Assembly: GCF_964204645.1 (NCBI RefSeq)
Contig: NC_134031.1
Coordinates: 3,827,001 to 3,891,000, forward strand
DNA: 64,000 nt
Reading direction: 5' to 3'
Origin: Tubulanus polymorphus
Taxonomy: Eukaryota > Nemertea > Palaeonemertea > Tubulaniformes > Tubulanidae
Shown: positions 32,706 to 43,300 of the stretch, in pieces
Layout of the letters: each line of letters begins with the position of its first letter
Position numbering within the stretch: position 1 is the first letter of the stretch
The notes under the pieces: generated by a model
Seen by the model: only the letters and a program-made list of their open reading frames with translations
Database searches by the model: none
Told to the model about the DNA's origin: nothing
Program-made: the position numbers and the translations under genes

Positions 32706-35700
32706 ATGGCGGCGCCCATGTCTTCGATGCCTCCGCCGTTGAATCGCGGTGTTTTAGGTAATTTATTACATTTTACGCGGTTTTTAATTTCGTTTCGACT
32801 GTTTTATCCAATTGTGCATTCCCTCACCTATCAGACGGTACCCACTTTTACTTCCGAGTAGTATCTTTTGCGTGTAAAATGGCATGAAGTTCAAATAATT
32901 TCTAGATCTGGTCGACTGTCTGTGACAATTCAATCAAAATCAAATTTATTTGTAACTTAGAGGCAAATCTTAAAAAGTGTTGATCTTGAAATAGGGAATA
33001 GTCTTTCTTTTATTTGATTGTTAGATTTAATTTGATATGATTTTGAATCTGTGGTACGGATGAGTGCAGTCTGTGGCTTGTTGTTGGAGTTTAGAGAGGG
33101 GTTGGTAGCAGCTTGGATCATCAAATTTTTGCTAGCCCGATGTTTTTAAAAGTTATGAGTTCTCGAAATCAATTACAGGCCCAAGGTCACAGCAGCAAGA
33201 TCAGGTGGGAGAGCCCGTTAATATCGAACAACATGAATTCAAGATTCCGAAAAAAGAGATCAGTAATATTGCCGACATGAAAACGAAATGGGAAACAAGT
33301 CAGGTAAAAAGTAAACCCCGCCTTCGATATACCCAATATACCCAACTTTTGACTAAAATGAAAATTATTTATTTCCTATTTTGTTTCTTTGTGATCCTTC
33401 TCAGACTTCTAGGACCAATTTTGCCACCGGTCTCAGTTGGTCCGAGTCTGGCGAGGTTTACTGTGTCGATTGATCAGAATCAGGTGTTCTTACTGTTGCC
33501 TCGTTTTTGTAAATAGATGAATCGAGCAGACGAAAACCCATTATGAGAAACCCACAATATCAATTTTTAAACGACTTTTGTTTTCAAATGAACTCCAAAG
33601 ATGGATGGAAGGATCCGAAATGTAAGAAAATCAAAACAGTTGTTTGAATAGATGTTGCGGGCTTCTCATGATAATATTCATCAAGACTGGAAATAGTCTC
33701 AACTGTTTACAGACTTAAACCCCTTGATTGAGACTATGATAGCTGTTGTAAGTTAAACATATTTGTTTGTATTCCATTACAGGCTTACCACGATCTACTC
33801 GGTTTTATCAGTGCCATGAATTCGTCGGTGAAAGGTAAAAAGATAAGCGATGAATACGTAATATCCGAGGTATGTTCATTTCTTTGATTTGAGATGTATT
33901 TCTTTTTGAAAATTTTTCATTTTGAAATTCCGCAAAAAAATTGATACTTGAGATGGCATTGCTTTTGTCATATCATAGGCCGTAACGAAACAATTGGAAC
34001 TTCTGGAAGCGTTGGAAAAACTGATATCCGATTTCCCGCCGATTGATCAGCCGCAGAGGTTTGGTAACAAAGCATTTCGGTCTTATTTCGATAAACTGAA
34101 GGAGGTACGGTTGATTTAGGTGTAACGTTAGGGGCTTTACTTCAAGCAATTTAGCTGACATAGTTGGTTTTTGGTTCTTGGAATTTTCATGAATATTTCT
34201 TGTCAGAGCCACACAGAGAACCCGTCTCAAATTCCCCGTTAGATACTGACTAGGACTAAAACTGTATAAGCTCTTGTTGCACCTTAGATTCTACCCAGTA
34301 GTTGGTTCTCTGTGAAGGTCATGACTACATCAGCCTCAGTCATTAATTAGGATGTCGTTTGTGCTTGCTGCAAATATAGTGTAGTATAAATTAAGCATCA
34401 GTAACATATGTTCTTTTTTCTTGTTAGACAAGCGAAGCTTTAGTCCGAGATTCATTGGACGAAAAATATCACAAAGCCATTCCGGAAATAACTGTGTATC
34501 TGGTAGAAAGCGTTGGCAATTATACTCGAATAGATTATGGAACAGGTAAGCACAGACGGACATCAGCATCGTCCCTGGGTTTAGATATTCATTTGCTTGA
34601 ATATTGAATAATCAGACTTTTCCATAGCCGCTAGTTTTCATGCACCGCTATCAATCTACATCCTGGTACCGAACCCTTCAGACATTCACCATTGTAGTGA
34701 GAGACAGATTGACAATCACTTATAGAAAGTGAGCTGATAGATGGCTGAAAATACTGGTGATTAGATCAGTGAAAATGTCGTCTCAGGTGATCATGTCATG
34801 AACCCAGGTGTGGGACATGTACTGCAAAAGTATTGAATGTCTGAGGGGTCCAGGCCATCAATTGATACATTAATTTTGAATTACCAGTAAAATTCACCAA
34901 ATTTCTATATCCGTGTTCATTTGTGTTTTATTCTAGGTCACGAATTGGCTTATGTAGCATTTTTATGTTGTTTGTTTAAAATCGGAGTACTTATGCAAAG
35001 CGACGCAATCGCTGTTGTCTTCAAAGTATTTGACAGGTATTTATATTGTCGAAAAAGATCTTAACTTCAAATTAACATCAAGGGCCAGTTCCATAGTAAT
35101 TAGTTGATACTTAAGTCCAAAGATTGGTCTCAAGTTGTTAGATTGGCTATAAGAAGTAAGAGGGTCTTAGACTGGTCTTAAGTCTGAGCCATGAATCGGG
35201 AATCAGCCTCAGGTCATCAACCTACAGATGAATGACGTTTTTTGTTTGTAGATATTTAGAATTAGTGCGTAAGTTACAGCTGGCGTACCGGATGGAACCG
35301 GCCGGATCCCAAGGAGCGTGGAGTCTCGACGATTTCCAGTTCGTTCCGTTCATTTGGGGAAGCGCGCAATTCCTAAGTAAGTATTGAAATTCAATTCAAG
35401 ATCTTAGACAGGCCGAGTCTACTGTATGTTGAATTTTGCATTGTCTTATAGTTGTGTTTTTAATATGTTTTTTGCAGACAATCCGATCATTTCACCGGTC
35501 AATTTCATTGAAGTCGACGTCATCCAACGTTACCACAAAGATTATATGTTTCTATCGTGTATCAAGTATATCAACAGTGTAAGTGAAATAATCGATTCTT
35601 TCAAGAAGATTACCATAGCGCTTTGGTCATTGTGGTACTGCCTCAATATGCGTTGGTGCCTCTCCGCAAGAAAATTTTTAGAATAAGTAGCATTTAAAAA

Positions 35701-36677
35701 ACCAAACTAACAGTCAAGGTTTATATCCATGAATACGCTTTCAGTTTTAATACTAGCTTTGATTCATCAGATGGAGTTTTTAACCTCTTGGTCTTATCTT
35801 CTGACAGTCAAGGCTTAGATTTTCCAGCATAGGACCATCTTAGATCTATCGCCAATCTAAATATATAAGTCTTATGAGTTAATAACACACGTTGACTGCA
35901 CAACTGGTTCCTGGGCCAGGTTGAGCCATCGAACTGTTAGATTGGCTATTGAACTTAGACCGTCTTAGACTAGACTTTAATCTAACTGTCGACTACGCAG
36001 CTGAGTCCTGGAAGTCATATTTGTTTTCTTTTGTGAATTGTCATCATGAATTTTTGATTTTTTTTTTTCATCAGGTAAAAACTGGTCCATTCGCCGAACA
36101 CTCGAATCAGTTGTGGAATATCAGCGCGGTGCCGTACTGGTCGAAAGTTAATTCGGGCCTCATCAAAATGTATAAAGCAGATGTGAGTAGATGTTGTCAC
36201 GAAAATGAATGCCTCAGCCTCGAACCATCCGCTTGGGACATTCATCATTCTAGCATGAAGTCTTGAGTCGCTTCTTGAAAACACTTATAATCAGGCTTCT
36301 TGCAGATCAGAGAAATCAGGCAATTCCAGATTTATCATAACCTGCAGGGAAAATCAGGGGATTCTGATTATTTTCTTGAAAATCATAGAGTTGGATTGGG
36401 TGATGGGTGGTGCATGAAGCCTCTTGAGAAGAAATATGGGATATCTTGAAATCTAATCAGGGAATTTTTGGTCACAGTCGGGGAAAATATCAAGGAATTT
36501 TGGATTCCCTGATCTGTAAGAACCGTGAATAGTATCTGGCGTTCGTAGCCAATGATAGTAAGGTGAACTGTTCATTTATTGTTTTAGGTTTTATCCAAGT
36601 TTCCGGTGATGCAACATTTTCTGTTCGGTTCGCTGCTCGCGATCGAGCCCATTCCCAAACGTGGGCCGCCTCCTTGA
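32706..36677 (+). CDS. PTPA: Serine/threonine-protein phosphatase 2A activator (PP2A phosphotyrosyl phosphatase activator), 343 aa, 10 exons
   Basis: Peptidyl-prolyl isomerase-like activator that helps load metal into the PP2A catalytic subunit; cytosol and nucleus. Exons: 32706-32757, 33179-33303, 33783-33869, 33979-34104, 34428-34545, 34937-35036, 35252-35376, 35478-35578, 36075-36182, 36588-36677; 1,032 nt, all GT-AG with closing phases. Family marks include [52 protein letters not shown] and the late [14 protein letters not shown]. Length is normal (human 323-358). The start ATGGCGGCG has good context and a Pro-rich leader. AATAAA at 37,091 is a likely polyadenylation signal. Introns 6 and 8 carry family C foldback repeats and the last intron a family A repeat. 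No defect is seen. Confidence 0.97.
35082..36010. repeat. Family C foldback repeats in PTPA introns
   Basis: Two stretches (35,082-35,215 and 35,790-36,010) share GGCCAGTT, GTTAGATTGGCTAT, GTCTTAGACTGGTCTTAA-type words with 6,367-6,515 and 22,515-22,985. PTPA exons at 35,252-35,376 and 35,478-35,578 lie between them and are intact. Confidence 0.55.
36290..36505. repeat. Dispersed repeat family A, inverted copy in the last PTPA intron
   Basis: Words such as AATCAGGGAATTTT and GCAGGGAAAATCAGGGG are the reverse complements of the CCCTGA/TTTCCCTGA words at 7,760 and 19,405. Confidence 0.55.
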
Positions 36678-37090
36678 ATTAATCGTTCGTAGGACAATCC
36701 ATCGAAATGTACCGCGTTCCTGGTCATTGCTCGTAACATAACGATGAATTTTACAGCGTGTGTTTAGAAACATTATTCGCTCCAATATTGAAAATGCGCA
36801 ATTCAGAATGTCGGAAAACTATAATATTTCACTTTCTTTAGAAAATGTAAATATAGCCATTGATACAACTATTGTGCACTAAACAACGTAATATCGTGTG
36901 AGGAATCATGGAATCTTAAACTAAAGTCCATGATGGCGGAACTAAGGAAAATTTCGACGATGAAAGACTGAAAATAGAATTTACTCAATGAGAATAGTTA
37001 TGCTTGTGTAGATTGTGTAAAAAAAAAACGATTCCAAAGTTATGTTATAATGTATATATGTGTATTTATTAGAATATGCTGTCGAAATGA

Positions 37091-37096
37091 AATAAA
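37091..37096 (+). terminator. Likely PTPA polyadenylation signal
   Basis: AATAAA 414 bases after the PTPA stop codon, followed within 30 bases by a T-rich stretch. It is the first canonical signal after the stop on the plus strand. Confidence 0.55.
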
Positions 37097-37196
37097 ATAG
37101 CTTTTCTATTTACGCAGTTCTATTGCATCTGGAATGCTGTCTCATGGTCGTCTCTATATCAAGAGATATGATACGTTCAAGAAATGTCATTACATC

Positions 37197-37485
37197 GATA
37201 ACGAACTAAAGAGAACATTCAAACTTCGGTCCGGAATTCTTCGAAGAAATCGAAGATTTGAAATATAACTATCGAGAATCTGTGCAGAAAAATGTTCAAT
37301 ACGAAGATAAATTGTCTCAAATATCAGAACAATTCGGTATTTCTATAAAACTATAGAAATCGGCTCTTAGAGTTAAAATTTCTTGGAGAGCTGATGGATA
37401 CACTTTAGAACATCGCCGATCTCAATTAACCGGATTAAAGAGACGCACAGATATAAAGTGAAATAAAATTTATTTCAATAAAGAA
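37197..37485 (+). pseudogene. CEP290: Frameshifted remnant of the CEP290 C-terminus and 3' UTR
   Basis: CEP290 is a ciliary transition-zone coiled-coil protein. From 37,210 the plus strand reads REHSNFGPEFFEEIEDL, then KYNYRESVQKN, and ends at TAG 37,354-37,356. This closely matches the extreme C-terminus of CEP290 as I remember it. The preceding residues ELKR are in another frame (37,203-37,214), so one frameshift is needed, and no acceptor with a pyrimidine tract precedes it. PTPA ends only 520 bases upstream, leaving no room for the rest of this very large gene. Two AATAAA signals follow (37,462 and 37,477). A 5'-truncated retrocopy or a duplicated last exon would fit. Confidence 0.6.
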
Positions 37486-37554
37486 TATTTTGATTTTTAA
37501 TCCTGCACCTAATCAATCGGGGAAGATAGAGGAATTTATTGTTCGTGTGTGTGT

Positions 37555-38022
37555 TTAGCTACATATATCAATATCACACGGTCTGGAACCTCGCCGAATT
37601 GATCTCTGAAGAAGGGCATTTACTTTTTCTTTGTCGTCATCAGCTGCTGCCATGGCCCAGATAGACACGAAAATCCCACAAAGCGGAACAACGAATTTGT
37701 ACATTTCACCTAAAAAAAAATATAGATTAGATTACCTTCTTTTACAAGCATTTACAAATTTAAAAGATTTAAAACAAAATTTATCAATGAAGAATTCGAT
37801 TATTTCAATTATTATTAATGATTATGATAGTCAACTTGGTCTCCCCTTCCCCTGTTTAAGTCATTTCACATATTCACACCGGACGATGGTCTCTAGAGTC
37901 CGAAACGTTTTCTTGTGAATTTCAAATGTCTTATATATACACGTATACATGTAGATAGTTAAAAAGATGAATTCCAGACGACTTACCGATCATTGTAGAT
38001 AACGTGTTGAAGCTGATAAAAC
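37555..38022 (-). CDS. Small secreted peptide precursor (53 aa, or 49 aa from the second Met)
   Basis: Exon 37987-38022 carries ATG ATC G (start at 37,993); the next exon, 37709-37555, completes the frame and stops at TAA. Both junctions are GT-AG, and a further 5' untranslated exon ends at 38,182 (donor GTAAGT). The protein starts MIGEMYKFVVPLCGIFVSIW and continues AMAAADDD, a typical signal peptide with cleavage likely near AAA. After an acidic and helical spacer comes RR, then GSRPCDIDICS at the C-terminus: a dibasic processing site followed by a peptide with two cysteines four residues apart, which could form a small disulfide ring. No amidation glycine is present. I do not recognise the family. 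The architecture suggests a neuropeptide or hormone precursor. A minus-strand AATAAA (37,535-37,540) lies just after the stop. Confidence 0.7.
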
Positions 38023-38181
38023 CTGGAAACACAAACAATTATAGGCTACTTTCTAGTTATATATGTAAGAGCCGTCGGTTGATGGCGGTGATGTGAATAT
38101 TGGGTTGTTCGGTGGTGTACCAGAACACCGTCCAAACCATTTCCCACAAGCTATGATAATTTCAGTATATATGTTACTTAC

Positions 38182-38270
38182 GTGTTTAGTGGTTGGAGCT
38201 ATGATCTGCTGTTTCTGCTAGTTTCCCTTGAATATATTTCCAGTTAGTTCAGCATATTTTTTCAGCGATA
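38182..38270 (-). other. Probable 5' untranslated exon of the secreted-peptide gene
   Basis: The minus strand reads ACCACTAAACAC followed by GTAAGTAAC (donor at 38,181-38,176). The next acceptor downstream (CAG at 38,025-38,023) starts the exon with the ATG. The right-hand limit is a guess. Confidence 0.45.
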
Positions 38271-38666
38271 GGAAATAAGAGGAATTTGAAGCCACTTTGA
38301 TGAGTACTCCAAAATGAAATACGAATAAAATTTCGATAAGTTATTCGATATTACATTTCCCAAGTTCAGATGATTCGCTAACTATACATGGAATATATAT
38401 ATAATAGGACAATAAATACGCATGATTTGTCACTGTGTGAACTCAATTTTTACGAGGTCAAAACTGTTCTTAGAGATGCTCTTAGGAATTCAATGATCTC
38501 TTGTTAGAATGAATGAAAAACCCCGGAATCTCCATAAACGACGTGTGTAATGTTAAACGATCTTGATCATGAGGCCTTTCATTTCCTTAATCGAAAGTTG
38601 TACAGGTCTTCAAAGATCTCAGTTGGGGAAGCTTGGGAGACTGGGTGTCGGCAGTCTAGCTTATTA

Positions 38667-39647
38667 GGTGGTTTGTTTCAATCGGTAATCCACTCCCATT
38701 TGTTAAATTGCGACTTCCATGGAAAAAGACAACGTGATTTTTTAAATCCTGTCGAAAATACAGTTAAACAAAATTTGTGAAATTAAGATTGCACACCCTT
38801 ATCGAATTTTAAGGTGGTTTGAACGTAATTTCCTACGCTACTGGCTAACATATAACACTGCGAATACATTTTCCTGAGAGACCTCATAGGACGTGTATCT
38901 TCATTTTGGAAATTCACGGGTCCATAATCAATCGGCACCACTTTTGTTTCCAACCTATAGCAAACGCTGTTCCGAAGCTATGAACTCGAAATGAGGCCAT
39001 TTGCAGTAAATGAAACGGGACCTCAAGTTCTTTCACATTTCTGTCTTTATCAAATGGACTGAAGATGCAACCAATTTGAAAAAGCTTAAAAAACAGGTCT
39101 CTCATTCGGATTTTGGTATTTTATTTCGGTTTGCTGTTTAGGTGAAGTTTCACTTGTGCTATCGAGTTTCACTTTGTTTCTATGATATATTTCATTGATC
39201 GACTTGAACTCTTACAATGTATTATCGAGTTACCGGTAGAATTATAGTACAAGTGGATTCGAATTCCCATCTAAAACCATCTGAAAAATTAGAATATTAA
39301 GTTACAAATAAAAATGATTGAATTCTTATGTTACAGATAAAAGTTCAAGAGGAAGCAAAGACCATACTTCCAAAAACACAAACTTCTCACGTACATATAA
39401 ATACGAATTCGCATCGCATGAACATACTATACGAGGTCTCTCAGGAAACTGTATTCGCAGTGTTTAATGTTAGCAACTGGCGTGCCAAAATCCGTTCAAA
39501 CCACCTAAAATCCGATAAGGGTGTGTAATCTTAATTTCACAAATTTTTCAACTGTATTTTGCGCGGATTTACAAAATCATATTTTATTCTTGTATGGAAG
39601 TCGCAATCTAACAAATGGTAGTCGATTACCGATTGAAACAAACCACC
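38667..39647. mobile_element. 981-bp inverted-repeat element with arms of about 240 bp
   Basis: 38,667 onward (GGTGGTTTGTTTCAATCGGT...) reappears as the reverse complement ending at 39,647, with roughly 85 per cent identity by eye, up to the inner words CCTGAGAGACCTC / GAGGTCTCTCAGG. The spacer (about 38,910-39,420) is unrelated between the halves. ORFs in the arms are short. A long-TIR non-autonomous transposon or an inverted duplication would look like this. Confidence 0.8.
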
Positions 39648-39753
39648 ATTCTTTGCTGCATGTTAGCTATTACCAAAAATACACAAAGAGGATCTTTAGG
39701 TACCAACTTAACGTATTTTTAGATCGATAACCACACTCACACGTCGTGAACGG

Positions 39754-39907
39754 ATAATAAGATAAAAGCAAGAAATGTATTAATTCGAACAATCTAAAAT
39801 GTATAAAATACATGACGTTTCGATCTCACCCCAGAGATCATCGTCAGGTGGGTAAACCTGACTTTAAATTCTTTTAATTTGTTGATAGTGGTTTTTATTA
39901 TCTTATT
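39754..39907. mobile_element. Foldback element family D, copy 2
   Basis: Shares GAACAATCTAAAAT, GACGTTTCGATC and AGAGATCATCGTCAGGTG with 18,285-18,495, between AATAAGATAAAA and TTTTATTATCTTATT ends. It sits about 400 bp upstream of the guanylyl cyclase start codon. Confidence 0.7.
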
Positions 39908-40300
39908 AACGTATTTTTCCTATTACGTACGTATTCTACAGTTTTACCGAATACTGGCCTCACCGAGATTTTATTGAAGAAGTATTTTTGCAAGGATACG
40001 GAGCTTCACAGATTATTTGCATTCTTCTTTTGTTATTCTTGGACTTCAAACGCGTTTACACGCTTCAAATGTGTTCGATGCCTGTCGCGCGCGGTCTTAC
40101 TTCTTAGCCAGTAATAATTACAGAATCAGATCGAGAGTAATCGAGAGTACGTGTCATGCGCCTTGGGTTCGGAAACAAATTAATGATTAGTAGGCGGATG
40201 ACGTGAAAAAGTCGTGATCGCAAATTCAGTTGTTCTCAGCGGGAATTTTGGCTTAGAAAATTTGAGAAATAAACATAACGTAATAAGAACTATACTCTTG

Positions 40301-43300
40301 ATGGAGTTCACGAATAGTGTCGTAATATTAAGCATTTTTATAGTGAACAGTTTGTCGCGGATGATAGTCGAAGGTGAAACTAACACTACTGTAATAACTA
40401 TAGGATTGCTGATTTCGAATAGGACAATGACCGGAACATACGGATGGGCTAGGAGCGCTGCAGCTCTAACCATGGCTGAAGAACAACTCCGCAAAGACAA
40501 AATCATCGACGACAGTATTCAATTCAGGTAAATCTTTACAAAGCAATTTATGAACCGCTTTTCGTCTGATATGATTTTCATTTCCTATCGTTGAGAATCA
40601 ATCTAAAAGAAATAGACCTGGGATATATCACGATACGCGTTTGACATTTCATATTGAAGACGATGTTTTAAGGCTTTTTTCCATTAAACTCGGAATAATC
40701 TAGCATTATAAAAGTAATTTTCGTGGGAATTTTTACAAAGGTTTCGCCAACATTCTTCTGCTGTATGCAATTTATTGTAGTTTCGTTTTCTTCTCTGATG
40801 TTTCGTAAATAAATTCTTTTTCTCGTGAATTATTGGTGGCTTTGTTTTGTGTATCAAGGTATATATCAAAGTCTGCAGTAAGCGCCGCGACTTCCGTCGG
40901 CGGGGCTGTAGAGTTGGTGGCTGAAGGAGCTGATTTACTTATTGGACCTGCTTATTCAAAGAGTAAGTGCGACTCACCGTACATTGAGTGGTTAAAGTAA
41001 AATGTCTTTCGACATAAATGAAAAGACAGAGAACGCCTTAAAAAGTTGTCTAAAGGTGCCTTAAGTTAGGTCGGTTGATAGTCGACACCCGTCCAGCTGT
41101 GTACCAACACACCACTCGAACAAAATTGTGCTTATCAATCAACAACCAACATCGCGGAGGATTTTTTTTCAATCTCTTTCATTTGATTTGATTTCTCGTA
41201 GATATTCAACATGTTACCTCGAGATGAATTGATAGATTGCTTTGGTTTTTTGCCAACCTGTTTTTGTCCACCGCTTACCTGGCGAAAAATGCGCTCAGCC
41301 GGGTTAGATTTGCCTTTTTTTCATTAAACCCCTGTATCATCTCTAGGGTAGTGGTTCTGTAATTAATTCATAAATTTACTTATTGGACAGATACGAAACC
41401 GGCTTTGTATTACTCATCGAACTTAAACCATCCTCATTGGAGTTGGTCTTCGACACATTCGGACCTGACCGACAAGACGGTATTTATAACACTGGTCAGA
41501 ACACTCGGCTCCTATTCCCGATTCGGAGCAGCTCTCGAGGTACTTTTCAATGAAATGCATTGGAGGAAAATGGCTTATTTCATTTACGATAGAGGTAATT
41601 TCCAGTGGAAAGATGTAGTTTTTAATTCGGAGACAAACCTTGAAAGAGTGAAATGGGGATGAAAATTTCTACCTTTGTTTGCAATAAGATAGCCTTTGTC
41701 TTTATTGCTTAGGCCTTCTTTATGGTGGCTGATTCGGGCCATATCAGAAAACTTCTGTACGGGTAGGGCAACGATAAAAAAATTTCACATTGGCCCGTTG
41801 TTTGGTTTTTTCGCGCGAAGATTCAAAAATGTTTGTTTTCTCGCGCGAGATTGCTCTAGCTGTACAGAAATTCTTTTTTCTATGGCTCGAATCAACCACC
41901 ATACTTCTTTCTGGGATGCTAGAATATATTTTTCTAGGTTGGTGTGCGTTTGGTAAGTCATCGATGGACACATATCTGGTTCGTCATATCAATTTCACTA
42001 TAACTGACAGTATAAGTTATACTGATAACTCCTGGTTAACAGATACCTTCATAGACCAATCTTTAGATCGCCTAAAACGCCGCGCCAGAAGTAAGTGATA
42101 AAACCTTAGCGTAGCCTATAGAAAACATTTTCATGTTCCATCTTCGCAGAAAGCTTTGGCTTTGTTGTCAAACTTGTCACTTGGGCGATGTTAGACAAAA
42201 GACGATCGTTAGATATATTGTACACAAAAGCAGTAGAAGTCAATCTTCTCTCAAGAAAAGTGAACAACATATCAACATTTGCCCACTACTTGCGTGCGTT
42301 TCGTGTTACATTGCGAAAATAGGAGACTAGCCTGGCTTTTTAGGAAGGCCTGGGATTTTCTCTTTTCCTCTTAAATTTCACGGTCCATAATCCCGGCCAG
42401 GGTTTTGCAATTCATAACCTACTTTCTATTTTTGTGTGTGTTTCGCTTGCACTTCCAAATTCCGTTCAACCCTCCCATCTAGCTTTTCAGCATAAGTAAA
42501 ATACGCACAATAACTAGTTTACCGATCAATGCTCTTTCATGAAGTAATCGTGCTATGTGCCGGCACCGGATCATCAGTTGTGAAGTATGAACGACGAATC
42601 ATGCTAGCAGCTCGAAGGAAGGGGATGACAAGTGGGGATTTCGTCTTCCTCGTGCCCGGTTCAATCAACGCCGTTCGGACTCCAACCCCGTGGTATAAGG
42701 CAAACTCAACTGAAAACGAAGAGGCCTGGCAAGCTTACCAGGTTGTGATGGACGTAAGTTTATCATTACCATCTTTATCATATAAGGAATAGAAAATATA
42801 TGCATGCATCAACAAAATAAGGTAATAAGAATGAAACGTGGTTTCAAGTATAAGTAGCGGTTTATAAACCTTAAACTGTACGACCGATAAGAAAGTAATT
42901 TCCGGATTTTCAGATATCTTGGGCATCAGCTGAGCAGAAGACCGAACAAGAATTCAGACGTATTTTACCGTACAAAATGACAGAATTCCCGTGGTTCTTC
43001 AACCACTCGTTGGAACGGTACCTGCGTCAAGATCCAAATAGCGATGTAAGTATACGCGCATCCACCGCTATATTTGTTTAAAAAAATGAAACGATGGAAA
43101 TTACTGACTTTCGAAGCGTAGTCAACTGATCTCCAAGTGTAAATTCTACACTATACTGGGATGTAAATATCTGTATAAATAATTGAACATCATCTTTTAC
43201 TTTTTGGTTCGTGTTTGCTAATTACAGGGTGCCCCGTATTCCGTGTACCTTTACGATTTGATGTATCTTTATGGTTTAGTTTTGCGCAAAGCGTGGAATA

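Noticed and set aside
37197-37356. Genuine last exon of an active CEP290 gene
   Set aside because: It needs a frameshift, has no pyrimidine-rich acceptor, and PTPA occupies the space where upstream exons would be. A remnant is more likely, though distant splicing cannot be excluded.
40214-40300. N-terminal extension of the guanylyl cyclase
   Set aside because: It begins at a GTG. The first real ATG, at 40,301, is followed by a good signal peptide.
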